Shown here one piece after another: positions 25,546-34,961 of a stretch of DNA of 64,000 nucleotides; the stretch's first letter is position 1, and every line of letters starts with the position of its first letter. Source of the stretch: Polyangiaceae bacterium (lineage in GTDB: Bacteria; Myxococcota_A; Polyangia; Polyangiales; Polyangiaceae); NCBI GenBank assembly GCA_020633205.1, contig JACKEB010000010.1:558001-622000 (forward strand). Direction: 5' to 3'. Both the position numbers and the translations under genes were made by a program. The notes below the pieces were generated by a model that saw nothing but the letters and a program-made list of their open reading frames with translations, was not told where the DNA came from and searched no databases.

Positions 25546-26712
25546 TCAGCCGCCGGAGCAGAAGCCTTCGTAGTCGATGTACTCCTTGATCGTGGGGTTC
25601 TCGCCACACACTGGGCAGTGCTTGTCCTTGCGCAGCTTCAGCGTACGGAAGGTCATGCCCAAGCTGTCATAGGTCAAGAGACGCCCTGACAGGTTGTTTC
25701 CGCGATCCAGGATCAGCTTCACGGCCTCGGTCGCTTGGAGGACGCCGATCGTGCCGGGCAAGATGCCGAGCACGCCAGCTTCCGCACAAGATGGCGCGAG
25801 GTGCGGCGGCGGCGGCTCGGGGTAGAGGCAGCGGTAGCAGGGCCCCTGATGCGGAATGAAGGTCGTCACCTGACCGTCGAAGCGGAAGATCGAGCCATGC
25901 ACCACCGGGATGTTGTGGAACACACTGGCGTCGTTCACCAGGTAGCGTGTCGGGAAGTTGTCCACGCCGTCCACGATCACATCCCAGTTATCCGCGAGGA
26001 TACGCTCGATGTTCTCGCTGGTCAGTCTCTCTTGGTACTTGATGATTTTGACGTCAGGGTTCAGGTCCCTGAGCGCCTGCTCTGCGCTATCCACCTTCGG
26101 CATACCCACCCGGGAGGTGGCGTGGACGATCTGCCGCTGCAGGTTGGAGGCATCCACGACATCAGCATCGATCAAACCGAGCGTGCCCACGCCCGCTGCC
26201 GCGAGGTAAAGCGACGAGGGGCTCCCGAGGCCGCCAGCGCCGAGCAGCAGCACGCGGGCCTTCAAGAGCTTTTCCTGGCCCTTCTCCCCCACCTCTGGCA
26301 GGAGCAGGTGTCGGGAGTAGCGATCGAGCTGGGCGGAAGTGAGCTCTGGAGGCGTCTCCACCGGCCAGCTCATGTCCTTCCAACGGATGAAGCCAGGGTT
26401 GACGGAAACCACATTGCTGTAGCCCAGCTCCGCGAGCGTCTTTGCAGCAAACGCGCTGCGCGTACCGCCGGCGCAGTAGACGATGACCTCCGCAGATTTG
26501 TCCGGTAGCTTGTTCTCCGCCTGCATCTCCAAGAATCCACGCGGAATGTGCGTCGCGCCTGGGATGAAACCACCGCGGAACTCGTCCTTTTCCCGCACGT
26601 CCACGAGGGTCTTGATGTCTCCCTTGTCGAAGCGCTGCTTCAACTCTTCCAGGGTCATCAACTTCACCGCGTCGCGGACCTCCATGAACAGGTCGCTGTA
26701 GGTCTTGGCCAT
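25546..26712 (-). CDS. Rhodanese-ThiF/MoeB adenylyltransferase fusion
   Basis: A 388-residue fusion. Residues 15-115 form a rhodanese domain with the active-site loop CAGGTRS (Cys as persulfide carrier). Residues 125-388 are an E1-like ThiF/MoeB domain: GAGGLGSPSSLYLAAAGVG nucleotide loop, DNFPTRYLVND, a conserved Cys in PSCAEAGVLG, and zinc-binding pairs CYRC and CPVC. Such enzymes adenylate the C-terminal Gly-Gly of sulfur-carrier proteins (MoaD, ThiS, CysO) and thiolate them. In MoeZ/MOCS3 the rhodanese is C-terminal; here it comes first. No carrier-protein gene is nearby, so the pathway (molybdopterin, thiamine or cysteine) is open. Confidence 0.9.
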   Translation of the reverse strand: MAKTYSDLFMEVRDAVKLMTLEELKQRFDKGDIKTLVDVREKDEFRGGFIPGATHIPRGFLEMQAENKLPDKSAEVIVYCAGGTRSAFAAKTLAELGYSNVVSVNPGFIRWKDMSWPVETPPELTSAQLDRYSRHLLLPEVGEKGQEKLLKARVLLLGAGGLGSPSSLYLAAAGVGTLGLIDADVVDASNLQRQIVHATSRVGMPKVDSAEQALRDLNPDVKIIKYQERLTSENIERILADNWDVIVDGVDNFPTRYLVNDASVFHNIPVVHGSIFRFDGQVTTFIPHQGPCYRCLYPEPPPPHLAPSCAEAGVLGILPGTIGVLQATEAVKLILDRGNNLSGRLLTYDSLGMTFRTLKLRKDKHCPVCGENPTIKEYIDYEGFCSGG

Positions 26713-27019
26713 GCTTCGTTTGCCTACTTCTGGCTTCCCCCGAAGGGGATCCTTTCGGCCGCAGCTGCTACCCGGGTGAGGTTCAGTGCGACTCGTGTTT
26801 TTTTGGGGGTGAGAGAACGCCGGTAACCAGCGAAAGGGCGAGGAGACTAGCGCGAGGCACCACCAGACCGCAGCGCGGCGATGCTCAAGCAGAATCTTGA
26901 CTTATCCGATGCAGGAATCCGGCAACGCTTAATATTGAGGATCCCCGCCCCACGTCAAGCTGGCGCACACTCCGGGTCGTTTCGAATTCGCGCCCGGGAG
27001 GCTTGAACGAGCGCGGGTG
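26713..27019 (-). promoter_or_regulatory. Leader of the rhodanese-ThiF gene, possibly structured
   Basis: The 90 nt before the ATG contain several pairing elements on the minus strand: a CCCC-TTCG-GGGG tetraloop hairpin closed by GGC/GCC, and upstream of it GAACCTCACCCGGGTAGCAG. The latter loosely resembles the 3' half of a thiamine-pyrophosphate element, but the CTGAGA half is missing. No coding ORF lies between the start codon and the terminator at 27020. A structured leader is only a suggestion. Confidence 0.25.
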
Positions 27020-27058
27020 CCCAAAAAAGAAAGGGCGCGTCCGGTTCGGACGCGCCCT
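27020..27058 (-). terminator. Rho-independent terminator
   Basis: A perfect 11-bp stem (AGGGCGCGTCC / GGACGCGCCCT, 5-nt loop), followed on the minus strand by TTTCTTTTTTGG. It lies about 20 nt past the stop of the outer-membrane protein gene and is the clearest intrinsic terminator in the window. Confidence 0.9.
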
Positions 27059-27080
27059 CGAGTCGGTTTCGATTCTTGAC

Positions 27081-27887
27081 TCAGAACGTGTAGATCCAGG
27101 TGAAGCGACCGGTGATCTTGTCCTGGTCCTTCACCTGCGCCTCCTCCACCGTCTCGTAGCCAAGGAACATGAGCAGCGTCGCGCCCTTGCCGTACGCGAG
27201 ACTCACGGCCCCACCCACGGGCAGGCTCAAGAGCGCCTTGTCTGGCTCGCCCTGGTCGTTGGGGATCTTTGCCGCGTTGTTCAGACCGTAGGTCAGCTCG
27301 AACTGAGGTCCAACGCTGACGTCACGGCCGACCTTGAACAGCAGGAAGTTGCGGGTGTAGAGGGTGTTCGGCTCTTCATCGTTGTGGAACACGCCCTTGT
27401 TGATGAAGAACTGAATCCAGGACTCGAAGTAGATCGGGTCGCTGGAGAAGATCGTGAACAGCTGCGGCGCGATCAGCGGGTTTACCCGCTGACCATTGAA
27501 GTTGAAGTTCACGCCAATCATCGGGGTCAACGTGAGGTTGTCCAACGAGATGACTGGGCCGATGTCGAACTCGCCGTTGGTCTGCGCCCCGACGCCCGTC
27601 AGCGCTCCCGTCGTTGCGTCCGCGTCGCCGCCCACGCCCTGGAACACGTAGATGTCGCTCGCGATATCGACTCCGCCTAGGCTGTGAGTCGCACCTGCCC
27701 AAAACTGCAAGCCAAGGGGATCCGCATCCATGCGAAACCAACCGGGCACGTCGGACTCTTCTTCGGCAGCAGGCGCCGGCGCGGGCGTTGGCTCTGCGGC
27801 GGGGGTGCCTTCTTGAGCCCAGACGCCGTGGGAGAACGTAAGCGCGGCCGCAGCCGCCAAGACGGAAAGTCGCTTATGGTGGTTCAT
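27081..27887 (-). CDS. Outer-membrane beta-barrel protein
   Basis: A 268-residue protein with a Sec signal (VLAAAAALTFSHGVWA), a Pro/Ala/Glu linker, then alternating hydrophobic strands typical of an outer-membrane barrel (FNFNGQRVNP, FESWIQFFINKGVF, FLLFKVGRDVSVGPQFELTYGL, GRFTWIYTF). The terminal aromatic Phe fits recognition by the BAM machinery. The Shine-Dalgarno CGGAG precedes the ATG and a strong terminator follows, so it forms a single transcription unit. Transport substrate or other function is unknown; a porin or lipid-associated barrel is possible. Confidence 0.75.
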   Translation of the reverse strand: MNHHKRLSVLAAAAALTFSHGVWAQEGTPAAEPTPAPAPAAEEESDVPGWFRMDADPLGLQFWAGATHSLGGVDIASDIYVFQGVGGDADATTGALTGVGAQTNGEFDIGPVISLDNLTLTPMIGVNFNFNGQRVNPLIAPQLFTIFSSDPIYFESWIQFFINKGVFHNDEEPNTLYTRNFLLFKVGRDVSVGPQFELTYGLNNAAKIPNDQGEPDKALLSLPVGGAVSLAYGKGATLLMFLGYETVEEAQVKDQDKITGRFTWIYTF

Positions 27888-28312
27888 GTGTACTCCGTAG
27901 GTGGTGGGTCGCTGTCACACACCGGCCTAGAGTCACCCCCAACCGAGCCGTGCAGCGCTAGTCGCCCGCCATGGGCGAGCTGAGGCAGTCTCGCCGCGGC
28001 ATTTTTCGCAAAGGTTTCCGTCGGGCTACGCCTGACGCAACGCGCCAAGAAGAATGCTGCAGCTCGTCGCATTGGCGCTGTGAGCATGGTCCCCTCCCCA
28101 CCATGGTTCGAGGGCATTGCGAATCAGCGAACCAGCGGATCAGCGAACCGGCGTATGAACCACGATGCATCCCGTTTCGATGCGCCAACCGGCCTTCGAG
28201 GGTTGCTAGACTGCGAGGCTCTGGACTCGCGCGCGCCCGCGCGATTGAAACTAGAAGTCGGTCCCATCTCTTCACGGAGCCCGCGTCCCAAGCTCCGAGA
28301 CCTGCGAGGAAA
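27888..28312. other. Divergent intergenic region before pilB
   Basis: The region separates the minus-strand barrel gene from pilB. It contains a near-perfect tandem duplication of about 16 nt (ATCAGCGAACCAGCGG then ATCAGCGAACCGGCG) at 28122-28153. The pilB frame is open through the whole region, but codons before 28313 lack PilB homology. No RNA gene was recognised. Confidence 0.5.
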
Positions 28313-30016
28313 ATGTCTACAAGTCGTCTGGGTGAGCTACTCGTTCGAGAAAAACTCATCAGCCTTCAGCAGCTGCGACAAGCGCAGGAAGAGCAGAAAC
28401 GCAGCGGCAGCAACCTGGGGTTCACCCTGGCCCGGCTTGGGTACATTTCCGATGGGGAAATAACGAACTTCCTCTCGACACAGTACCGCCTGCCAGCGAT
28501 CAACCTCGACGACTACGAAATCGAGGCCGACGTCATCAAGCTGGTCGGACGAGACGTCGCAGAGAAGCACAAGATCATCCCGGTGAGCCGCTCAGGCTCC
28601 TCGCTGATCGTAGCGATGGCGGACCCCACGAATCTGCATGCCATCGACGACATCAAGTTTCTCAGCGGCTACAACGTGGAGCCAGTGGTTGCCAGCGAGA
28701 CGGCAATCACCAATGCCATCGAGCGCTACTACAACGTCGGCCCCAGCTACGACGAAGTGCTCGGCGAGCTCGACCTAGAAGACGCGGACATCGACTTCGA
28801 AGGCGATGATGAGGACGTCAACGTCCTCGAGTTAGAGCGCGCCAGCGAGGACGCGCCGGTCATTCGTCTGGTGAACGTGTTGCTCCTGAATGCGATTCGC
28901 AAAGGCGCGAGCGACATCCACGTGGAGCCGTACGAGAAGCGCCTCAGAGTGCGCTACCGCATAGACGGAGTTCTCCACGAGGAAATGACTCCTCCGCTCA
29001 AGCTGAAGAACGCGATCGCCAGCCGTCTCAAGATCATGAGTCAGCTGGACATCGCGGAGCGTCGCCTACCTCAAGACGGTCGTATCAAGCTCAAGCTCGG
29101 CAAGGGCCGCGAGATGGACTTCCGCGTCAGTGTCTTGCCGACGATGTGGGGCGAGAAAATCGTCTTGCGTCTGCTCGACAAGGGCAACCTACAGCTCGAC
29201 ATGTCGAAACTCGGGTTCGACCCCAAGCCCCTCGAGGACTTCCTGTGGGCGATTCACCAGCCGTGGGGAATGGTCCTCGTCACCGGACCAACGGGTTCCG
29301 GTAAGACCACGACGCTGTACTCCGCGCTGAGCGATCTGAACAAGCCAGAGGCCAACATCAGCACCGCCGAAGATCCGGTGGAGTACAACCTTCACGGTAT
29401 CAATCAGGTGCAGATGCACGATGACATCGGCCTGAACTTCGCGATGTCGCTGCGCGCGTTCCTGCGCCAAGACCCCGACATCATCATGGTCGGCGAGATT
29501 CGAGACTTCGAGACCGCGGAGATCGCAGTCAAGGCAGCTCTCACCGGGCATATGGTGTTGTCGACGCTCCACACCAACGACGCTCCGGCGACCATCTCGC
29601 GCTTGCTCAACATGGGCGTGGAGCCCTTCTTGATCACGGCCTCGGTGAACCTGGTGCTCGCTCAGCGTCTCGCGCGTCGTATCTGCAACGACTGCAGACG
29701 TGAGGTCAATGTCGAGCAGTCGGTGCTCGTGGACCTCGGTGTGCCCGAAGCCGACTGGCCAACGTACAAGGTGTTCCGCGGTCAGGGTTGCGCAACTTGC
29801 AACAACACGGGCTACAAGGGCCGCGTGGCGCTCTACGAGGTGATGCGCTTCACCGAGAACCTCAAGGAGCGCGTGCTCGAAGGCGCCTCCACCGCGGAGC
29901 TGAAGCTGGAGGCCATCCGCAACGGCATGTCCACCCTGCGCATGAGCGGCATTCACAAGGTGTCCGAGGGAATCAGCACCCCGGAAGAGATCATGCGCGT
30001 TACCATGGCTGACTGA
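28313..30016 (+). CDS. pilB: Type IV pilus extension ATPase PilB
   Basis: A 567-residue secretion-superfamily ATPase that powers pilin assembly. The ATG at 28313 follows GAGGA and opens the N-terminal MshEN-type domain (LGELLVREKLISLQQLRQAQ), which in related proteins can bind c-di-GMP. The motor domain has the Walker A GPTGSGKT (325-332), Asp box, Walker B (DPDIIMVGEIRD) and His box (STLHTNDAP). A four-Cys zinc site (CNDC, CATC) near residue 465-505 distinguishes PilB/GspE from PilT. It is followed by pilT. A type II secretion GspE is the alternative, but the pilT neighbour favours PilB. Confidence 0.93.
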   Translation: MSTSRLGELLVREKLISLQQLRQAQEEQKRSGSNLGFTLARLGYISDGEITNFLSTQYRLPAINLDDYEIEADVIKLVGRDVAEKHKIIPVSRSGSSLIVAMADPTNLHAIDDIKFLSGYNVEPVVASETAITNAIERYYNVGPSYDEVLGELDLEDADIDFEGDDEDVNVLELERASEDAPVIRLVNVLLLNAIRKGASDIHVEPYEKRLRVRYRIDGVLHEEMTPPLKLKNAIASRLKIMSQLDIAERRLPQDGRIKLKLGKGREMDFRVSVLPTMWGEKIVLRLLDKGNLQLDMSKLGFDPKPLEDFLWAIHQPWGMVLVTGPTGSGKTTTLYSALSDLNKPEANISTAEDPVEYNLHGINQVQMHDDIGLNFAMSLRAFLRQDPDIIMVGEIRDFETAEIAVKAALTGHMVLSTLHTNDAPATISRLLNMGVEPFLITASVNLVLAQRLARRICNDCRREVNVEQSVLVDLGVPEADWPTYKVFRGQGCATCNNTGYKGRVALYEVMRFTENLKERVLEGASTAELKLEAIRNGMSTLRMSGIHKVSEGISTPEEIMRVTMAD

Positions 30017-30133
30017 GGGACTGCGCTCGGAACGTCTCGCCCCGCCCCCTAGCGTCTGACGGAGCGATGCGTTCCCACAGAGGGCAATAGTCGGCACCCT
30101 TCGCCCCGCGGAATCGGCACAGGAACAGCACTC

Positions 30134-31267
30134 ATGACCCAACAGGACGGCCTCAAAGTAAACCTCCACCAGTTGCTGCGCGCGATGATCGAGAAGGGCG
30201 CCAGCGACATGCACATCACGACCGGGTCTCCCCCTCTGCTGCGTATCGATGGCGCAATCGTGCCGCTGAAGCTCCCGCCGCTTGGGCCCGTGGAAACCAA
30301 GCAGCTCTGCTACTCCGTGCTGACCGAAGAGCAGAAGATCAGCTTCGAACGCACGAAGGAGCTCGACCTATCCTTTGGTGTGAAGCAGCTCTCGCGTTTC
30401 CGCGCGAATATCTTCATGCAGCGCGGTGCGGTGAGCGGCGCGTTTCGAACCATCCCGTTCAAGATCCTCACGTTTGAAGAACTCGGCCTGCCAGCGGTGG
30501 TTGCCGAGCTGTCGATGAAGCCTCGCGGGCTCGTGCTCGTGACGGGGCCGACGGGTTCCGGAAAGAGCACCACGCTCGCGAGCATCATCGACAAGATCAA
30601 CACCGAGACTCGCCAGCACATCATGACCGTGGAGGACCCCATCGAGTACCTCCACCCCCACAAGCGCAGCATCGTGAACCAACGCGAGGTCGGCAGTGAT
30701 ACCTCGACGTTCAAAGACGCGCTCAAGTACGTCCTACGTCAAGATCCCGACGTGGTGCTGATCGGCGAGATGCGTGACCTCGAGACGATCGAGGCAGCGC
30801 TAACCATCGCGGAAACCGGCCACTTGGTCTTCGCAACGCTGCACACGAACAGCGCCGCACAATCAATCAACCGCATGATCGATGTGTTTCCCCCGCACCA
30901 ACAGGGTCAGGTGAGAGCCCAGCTCAGCTTCGTGCTCGAGGGTGTGTGCAGTCAGCTCTTGTTGCCGCGCCATGGCGCCCCCGGTCGCGTCCTCGCGCTC
31001 GAAGTGCTCGTGCCCAACGCGGCCGTCCGCAACCTGATCCGTGAGGATAAGGTGCACCAGATCTACTCCCAGATGCAGGTCGGGCAGGCCAAGTACGGCA
31101 TGCAGACGCTCAACCAGTCGCTCTACTCCTTGTACGCCCGTCGGCTCATCAGCTTGGAAGAGGCCATGGGCCGCTCGAACGAGCCGGACGAGCTTCAGAT
31201 GATGCTCGAGGGCAAGGGAGGCGACGATATCTCAACGCGCGTGCGCGACGTACCGCGCCGAGGCTGA
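30134..31267 (+). CDS. pilT: Type IV pilus retraction ATPase PilT
   Basis: A 377-residue hexameric ATPase driving pilus retraction, hence twitching or S-type gliding motility in myxobacteria. The N-terminus is the PilT PAS-like domain (LHQLLRAMIEKGASDMHIT). The core has Walker A GPTGSGKS (138-145), the MTVEDPIEY Asp box, DPDVVLIGEMRD Walker B and FATLHTNSA His box. The family AIRNLIRE motif appears as AVRNLIREDKVHQIYSQMQ, with GMQTLNQSL near the end. There is no PilB-type zinc cluster. It begins 117 nt after pilB on the same strand. Confidence 0.96.
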   Translation: MTQQDGLKVNLHQLLRAMIEKGASDMHITTGSPPLLRIDGAIVPLKLPPLGPVETKQLCYSVLTEEQKISFERTKELDLSFGVKQLSRFRANIFMQRGAVSGAFRTIPFKILTFEELGLPAVVAELSMKPRGLVLVTGPTGSGKSTTLASIIDKINTETRQHIMTVEDPIEYLHPHKRSIVNQREVGSDTSTFKDALKYVLRQDPDVVLIGEMRDLETIEAALTIAETGHLVFATLHTNSAAQSINRMIDVFPPHQQGQVRAQLSFVLEGVCSQLLLPRHGAPGRVLALEVLVPNAAVRNLIREDKVHQIYSQMQVGQAKYGMQTLNQSLYSLYARRLISLEEAMGRSNEPDELQMMLEGKGGDDISTRVRDVPRRG

Positions 31268-31509
31268 GTCCCCCGCGCGAGTTTGAAACGGCCGAGTGAC
31301 GTGGACCGCGAAGCTGGGCGACAGGTCTGTTGCCGAGCCCCCCCAGCTGGCGGTCGCTTTTGTTCGCAACGGCCAAGCCGTATTGCTATGCCTCGGCTTG
31401 CGACAGGGGGTCGCCGCCACGCTCGGCAGACGCACTTCTTAGGCGCAGCCACCTTTGGCCGGCGTAACACTCTTGCAAGCGCAGGCGCTCCACACTGAGG
31501 TTTCTCTCC

Positions 31510-32904
31510 ATGCAACGACGCTCGTTCTCCTGCTTCTCTCGAACCTCGACCACCAGCCAGATCACTCGACGCCTCCGGGCGCGGGTGCTGCGCGGCTCCG
31601 CCGCGTCGGCGGGCTTGCTGGGTCTGATGTTGCTCAGCACGGCGGCTCACGCCCAAGAGGCAGACGAAGAACTCCCACCGCTTCCGGCACCGCCGAAGGC
31701 CGCGTGGTACGAGCTACTCGAACTGTCGGCGTTCGTGGATGCCTACGCCTCGGTCAACTATAACTTCCCAAAGCCCGCGGGCGGCGCCAACGCCACGACC
31801 CGCGCCTATGACACCGACACCGGCTTCGCGCTCGCGTGGGCGGGTGTCGACGCAAGCTTCCCTGCGGATCCAGTCGGCGGGACGCTGAGCTTGCGTTGGG
31901 GACCAGCCGCAGACACCTATGCAGGGTCCGAGCCGGGTACGCTCAAGCAGGTGAAGCAGGCCTTCGCTTCCTGGAAGCCCGGCGGCGCCGACGGCAGCGT
32001 GACCCTCGACTTCGGCAAGTTCGATACGATCTACGGCGCGGAACTCGCGGAGAGCTGGCTGAACTTCAACTACACCCGAGGCGCGGTGTACTGGTTCGCC
32101 CAGCCGGCGTTCCACACTGGTTTGCGCGTGGGTTGGGAGCTCAGCCCGGAGTTCACGCTCCGCGCCTTGGCGGTGAACGGTTGGAACAACACCGTGGACG
32201 GCAACACGGGGAAGTCCTTCGGTGCCCAGGCAGCGTGGACGCCCAGTGACAGCTTCGGCCTCACCGTGGGTTGGTTGGGCGGTCCTGAGCAGGCGGATGT
32301 GCTGGACATCGACTGCGCGGATGACACCGCCTACGACGCGAGCGCAGGAGGCTGCGCGAGCTCCCCCAACACGCCCGCGGCCAGCTACCGCGTTGACCGC
32401 GGAGGCGCGAACGATCTGGAGGCGTGGCGCCACCTGATCGACGCGGTGGTCACCTGGAACCCAAGCGACGCGCTCAACTTCGTGGTCAACGTGGACTACG
32501 GCTGGGAAGGCATTCGGCAGAGCACGAGCACCAGCGACACCACGAAGTACACCTGGCTAGGCGCGATGGCGGCTGGCCGCTACGCCTTCAACGCAACCTG
32601 GGGCGTTGCGCTGCGCGGTGAGTACTTCAAGGCGTATGGCGAGGATGAAGGTGATTTGCCCGCGCTCTCCGGCGACTACTACCCCTTCGGCGTCCCCGAC
32701 TTGGCCATCGGAACTGGCACCCTCACAATCGACTTCAAGCCAACCGACAACCTAATTATCCGCTTGGAAAATCGAGGCGACTTCGCGTTGGATGCTCACT
32801 CATCCGTCAGCGACGACGCAAAAAAGATCTTCCCCAAGAAGCAACGCGAGACGGCGGACAGCCAGATCACCACGACGCTGGGCGTGGTCGTCACGACCAA
32901 CTGA
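31510..32904 (+). CDS. Outer-membrane porin (OmpL-like beta-barrel)
   Basis: A 464-residue protein. The start ATG at 31510 is preceded by GAGG; the signal is long and basic, ending at STAAHA. The mature protein matches the putative beta-barrel porin-2 style: LSAFVDAYASVNYNF near the start, WAGVDASFPADPVGGTLSLRWG, the conserved FDTIYGAELAESWLNFNYTR segment, and aromatic-girdled strands to the end (LTIDFKPTDNLIIRLENRGD). Ends in VVVTTN, not an aromatic. It is 242 nt after pilT and probably separately transcribed. Substrate unknown. Confidence 0.82.
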   Translation: MQRRSFSCFSRTSTTSQITRRLRARVLRGSAASAGLLGLMLLSTAAHAQEADEELPPLPAPPKAAWYELLELSAFVDAYASVNYNFPKPAGGANATTRAYDTDTGFALAWAGVDASFPADPVGGTLSLRWGPAADTYAGSEPGTLKQVKQAFASWKPGGADGSVTLDFGKFDTIYGAELAESWLNFNYTRGAVYWFAQPAFHTGLRVGWELSPEFTLRALAVNGWNNTVDGNTGKSFGAQAAWTPSDSFGLTVGWLGGPEQADVLDIDCADDTAYDASAGGCASSPNTPAASYRVDRGGANDLEAWRHLIDAVVTWNPSDALNFVVNVDYGWEGIRQSTSTSDTTKYTWLGAMAAGRYAFNATWGVALRGEYFKAYGEDEGDLPALSGDYYPFGVPDLAIGTGTLTIDFKPTDNLIIRLENRGDFALDAHSSVSDDAKKIFPKKQRETADSQITTTLGVVVTTN

Positions 32905-32918
32905 CGCCTTCGAGCGCG

Positions 32919-34817
32919 CTACTCCGCGCTGCGGCTCTCTGCAAGCGGTGCCCCGCAGAGCGGCGCTGCTTGGCGGAGCATGCTCTCCACTAGGATGCGC
33001 AGCGCGGTTGGATCGAAGGGCTTCTCCAGCCGCTGGTTCGGCACTCGCTCCAGGAACTCCCGCGCGTCGCTCGTAAACGCGCCGCCCGTTAGGAATACGA
33101 CCCGTTCACTGCACGCAGGCAGTGTGGCGCCCAGGACCCTGAAGAACTCCATCCCGTTCATCTGAGGCATCATCAGATCGCACAGGATGAGGTCGAAGCG
33201 ATCGCCTTGGTGGAGCAGCTCGAGCGCTGCGGTCGCGCGCGTGAGGCAGGTCACGTCGTGAGTGCGCCCTAGCATGCGGCGGATGGTCTTCACGATCAGC
33301 GGATCATCGTCAATCACGAGCACTCGCGCCCGTGCCGCGGCCTCGTTCTCCATCTGGGGCGGCGGCGCCGGAATGGTGAGCGCCACGGAGTCCGCAGCGG
33401 GCAGCGCGACGGAGAACGTCGTGCCTTTGCCCTGCTCGGTCTCGAAGTAGATCTCTCCCCCCTGCTCCGTGAGGATCTGTTGGCAGATCGCTAGGCCGAG
33501 ACCCGTGCCGACTCCTGCGGGCTTGGTCGTGAAGAATGGCGTAAACAGACGGTCCTGCACATGGGGAGGGATGCCCCCGCCGGTATCCGAGATTTCCACC
33601 AGGATACGGCCGTCGTAGCTCTGCCGAGTGCGAATGCGGATTTCGTTCTTCTCCGCCATGCCCGGCTCGATGGCGTGCGCGGCGTTGACGACCAGGTTCA
33701 AGAACACCTGATTGATTCGGCACTCGTTGACGAACACCGGCGGGACGTCGCCGTAGTCCTTCACCAGCCGCGCCACGCTGCGCACCTCGCTGCCCGCCAT
33801 GCGCACCACCGAGTCGAGGATGCGATGGATGTCTTGAGCTTCCGCCGTGTCCTCCTTGGTGCGAGAGAAGCCCTTCAAGTCGCGCACGATCACGCGAATG
33901 CGCTCTGCAGCGTCTCGCGAGTCTTCGAGCTCCTCGAGGAGCTCTGAGTGGAGGTCACTGCCCCGAGCGAGTCGGCTCACCTCGCCCACTGCCAGGCCGA
34001 GGTTTGCCGTAAGCGCGGAGAGCGGGTTGTTGATCTCGTGAGCGACGCCCGCCGCGAGAGTGCCCAAAGACACGAGGCGGTCCGACATCAAGAGCCGCAT
34101 CTCTAGCTCGCGCTGCTGGGTCACGTCACGGATCGATGCGAGCAACGCGGGCTCGCCCTCCCACTCCAGGTCGACCAAGCGGAGCTCGCCCACGCGCTCA
34201 ATGCCAGGGCGACTGACCCGGATCTCGGTCGCGCCTTCGGCGCCGCCAGCAAAAATCAGCGGCTCTTGCATGAGCTCAACCCGACTGCGCCCGAAGAAGC
34301 GCATCGCCGCCGCGTTCACGAACTTGACGGCACCTCGCGGATCCACGACCAGCACCGCGTCGGGGTTGGTGTCCAAGATTTTCTGCAGCTGGCGTTGCTG
34401 CTCCTGAGCACGATTGCGTTCGATCACGTAGAGCACGCTGAGGGTCAAGAGGCGACTATTCAGGTAGTCCTTGGAGAGGACCTCTTGCGCTCCCAAGTTG
34501 AGCGCTGCCTCACGGATATATTCGTCGATGGCGGACGACATCACGACCGTCGGGATCTGCAGCAAGTCCCGTGCGGTGTGCAGCGTCGCGAGGCCTTGGG
34601 AGTCTGGCAGGCCCAAATCCAGGATGATCGCGTCGCACGCGCTCTTCGCTAGCCACTCTACCGCATCCTTCAAGGCGGCGACGTGGGCCACCTCGAAGCG
34701 TATGTCCTTGTTCTCCGCGAGTTGCTCGGTGGCGAGGAAGGCGTCCGCAGGATTGTCTTCCACCACGAGCACACGCATCGAGCGCTGCATGTCCGTCATC
34801 AATTCCCCCAGACTCAT
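32919..34817 (-). CDS. Hybrid sensor kinase REC-PAS-HisKA-HATPase-REC
   Basis: The ATG at 34817 is chosen over upstream ATG/TTG codons because GGAGGGG lies seven bases before it (632 residues). Order: receiver (about 14-130; VLVVEDN, LDLGLPD, SKDYL), PAS (about 145-255), HisKA with phospho-acceptor His in AAGVAHEINNPLSAL, HATPase (DTGGGIPPH, GTGLGLAI), then a second receiver (VIDDDP, LCDLMMPQMNG, EKPFDP). Both receivers keep their Asp and Lys residues. There is no transmembrane segment, so the input is cytosolic. It lies downstream of kaiC across a hairpin-containing gap and could read the Kai state. That link is inference. Confidence 0.9.
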   Translation of the reverse strand: MSLGELMTDMQRSMRVLVVEDNPADAFLATEQLAENKDIRFEVAHVAALKDAVEWLAKSACDAIILDLGLPDSQGLATLHTARDLLQIPTVVMSSAIDEYIREAALNLGAQEVLSKDYLNSRLLTLSVLYVIERNRAQEQQRQLQKILDTNPDAVLVVDPRGAVKFVNAAAMRFFGRSRVELMQEPLIFAGGAEGATEIRVSRPGIERVGELRLVDLEWEGEPALLASIRDVTQQRELEMRLLMSDRLVSLGTLAAGVAHEINNPLSALTANLGLAVGEVSRLARGSDLHSELLEELEDSRDAAERIRVIVRDLKGFSRTKEDTAEAQDIHRILDSVVRMAGSEVRSVARLVKDYGDVPPVFVNECRINQVFLNLVVNAAHAIEPGMAEKNEIRIRTRQSYDGRILVEISDTGGGIPPHVQDRLFTPFFTTKPAGVGTGLGLAICQQILTEQGGEIYFETEQGKGTTFSVALPAADSVALTIPAPPPQMENEAAARARVLVIDDDPLIVKTIRRMLGRTHDVTCLTRATAALELLHQGDRFDLILCDLMMPQMNGMEFFRVLGATLPACSERVVFLTGGAFTSDAREFLERVPNQRLEKPFDPTALRILVESMLRQAAPLCGAPLAESRSAE

Positions 34818-34893
34818 CAGGTTCCCCTCCATCCTGCCGAAGATCAACTACGACTGGGCAGACGAAGCCTTAAGTTTGAGCGGGGCAGTCCGA

Positions 34894-34907
34894 ACCGTTG
34901 CAACGGT
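34894..34907. promoter_or_regulatory. Perfect 14-bp palindrome upstream of the hybrid kinase
   Basis: ACCGTTGCAACGGT is a complete palindrome about 80 bp upstream of the hybrid kinase start codon and downstream of the post-kaiC hairpin. It has the size and symmetry of an operator for a dimeric regulator. No protein can be assigned. Confidence 0.4.
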
Positions 34908-34961
34908 GGTTTGTGGTTTCTCTAGTTGCTAGGCGTTCCCTTGCGGCAAAGTTCCTGAAGC

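Noticed and set aside
26713..26830. Possible TPP riboswitch before the rhodanese-ThiF gene
   Set aside because: Only a loose similarity to the 3' half of the element is visible; the CTGAGA segment and the GCG-AGGGA end are missing. Kept only as a low-confidence structured leader.
27971..28312. N-terminal extension of PilB
   Set aside because: The ATG at 28313 has a good ribosome site and begins the conserved MshEN-type domain; the upstream codons include Cys/Arg-rich sequence unlike PilB.
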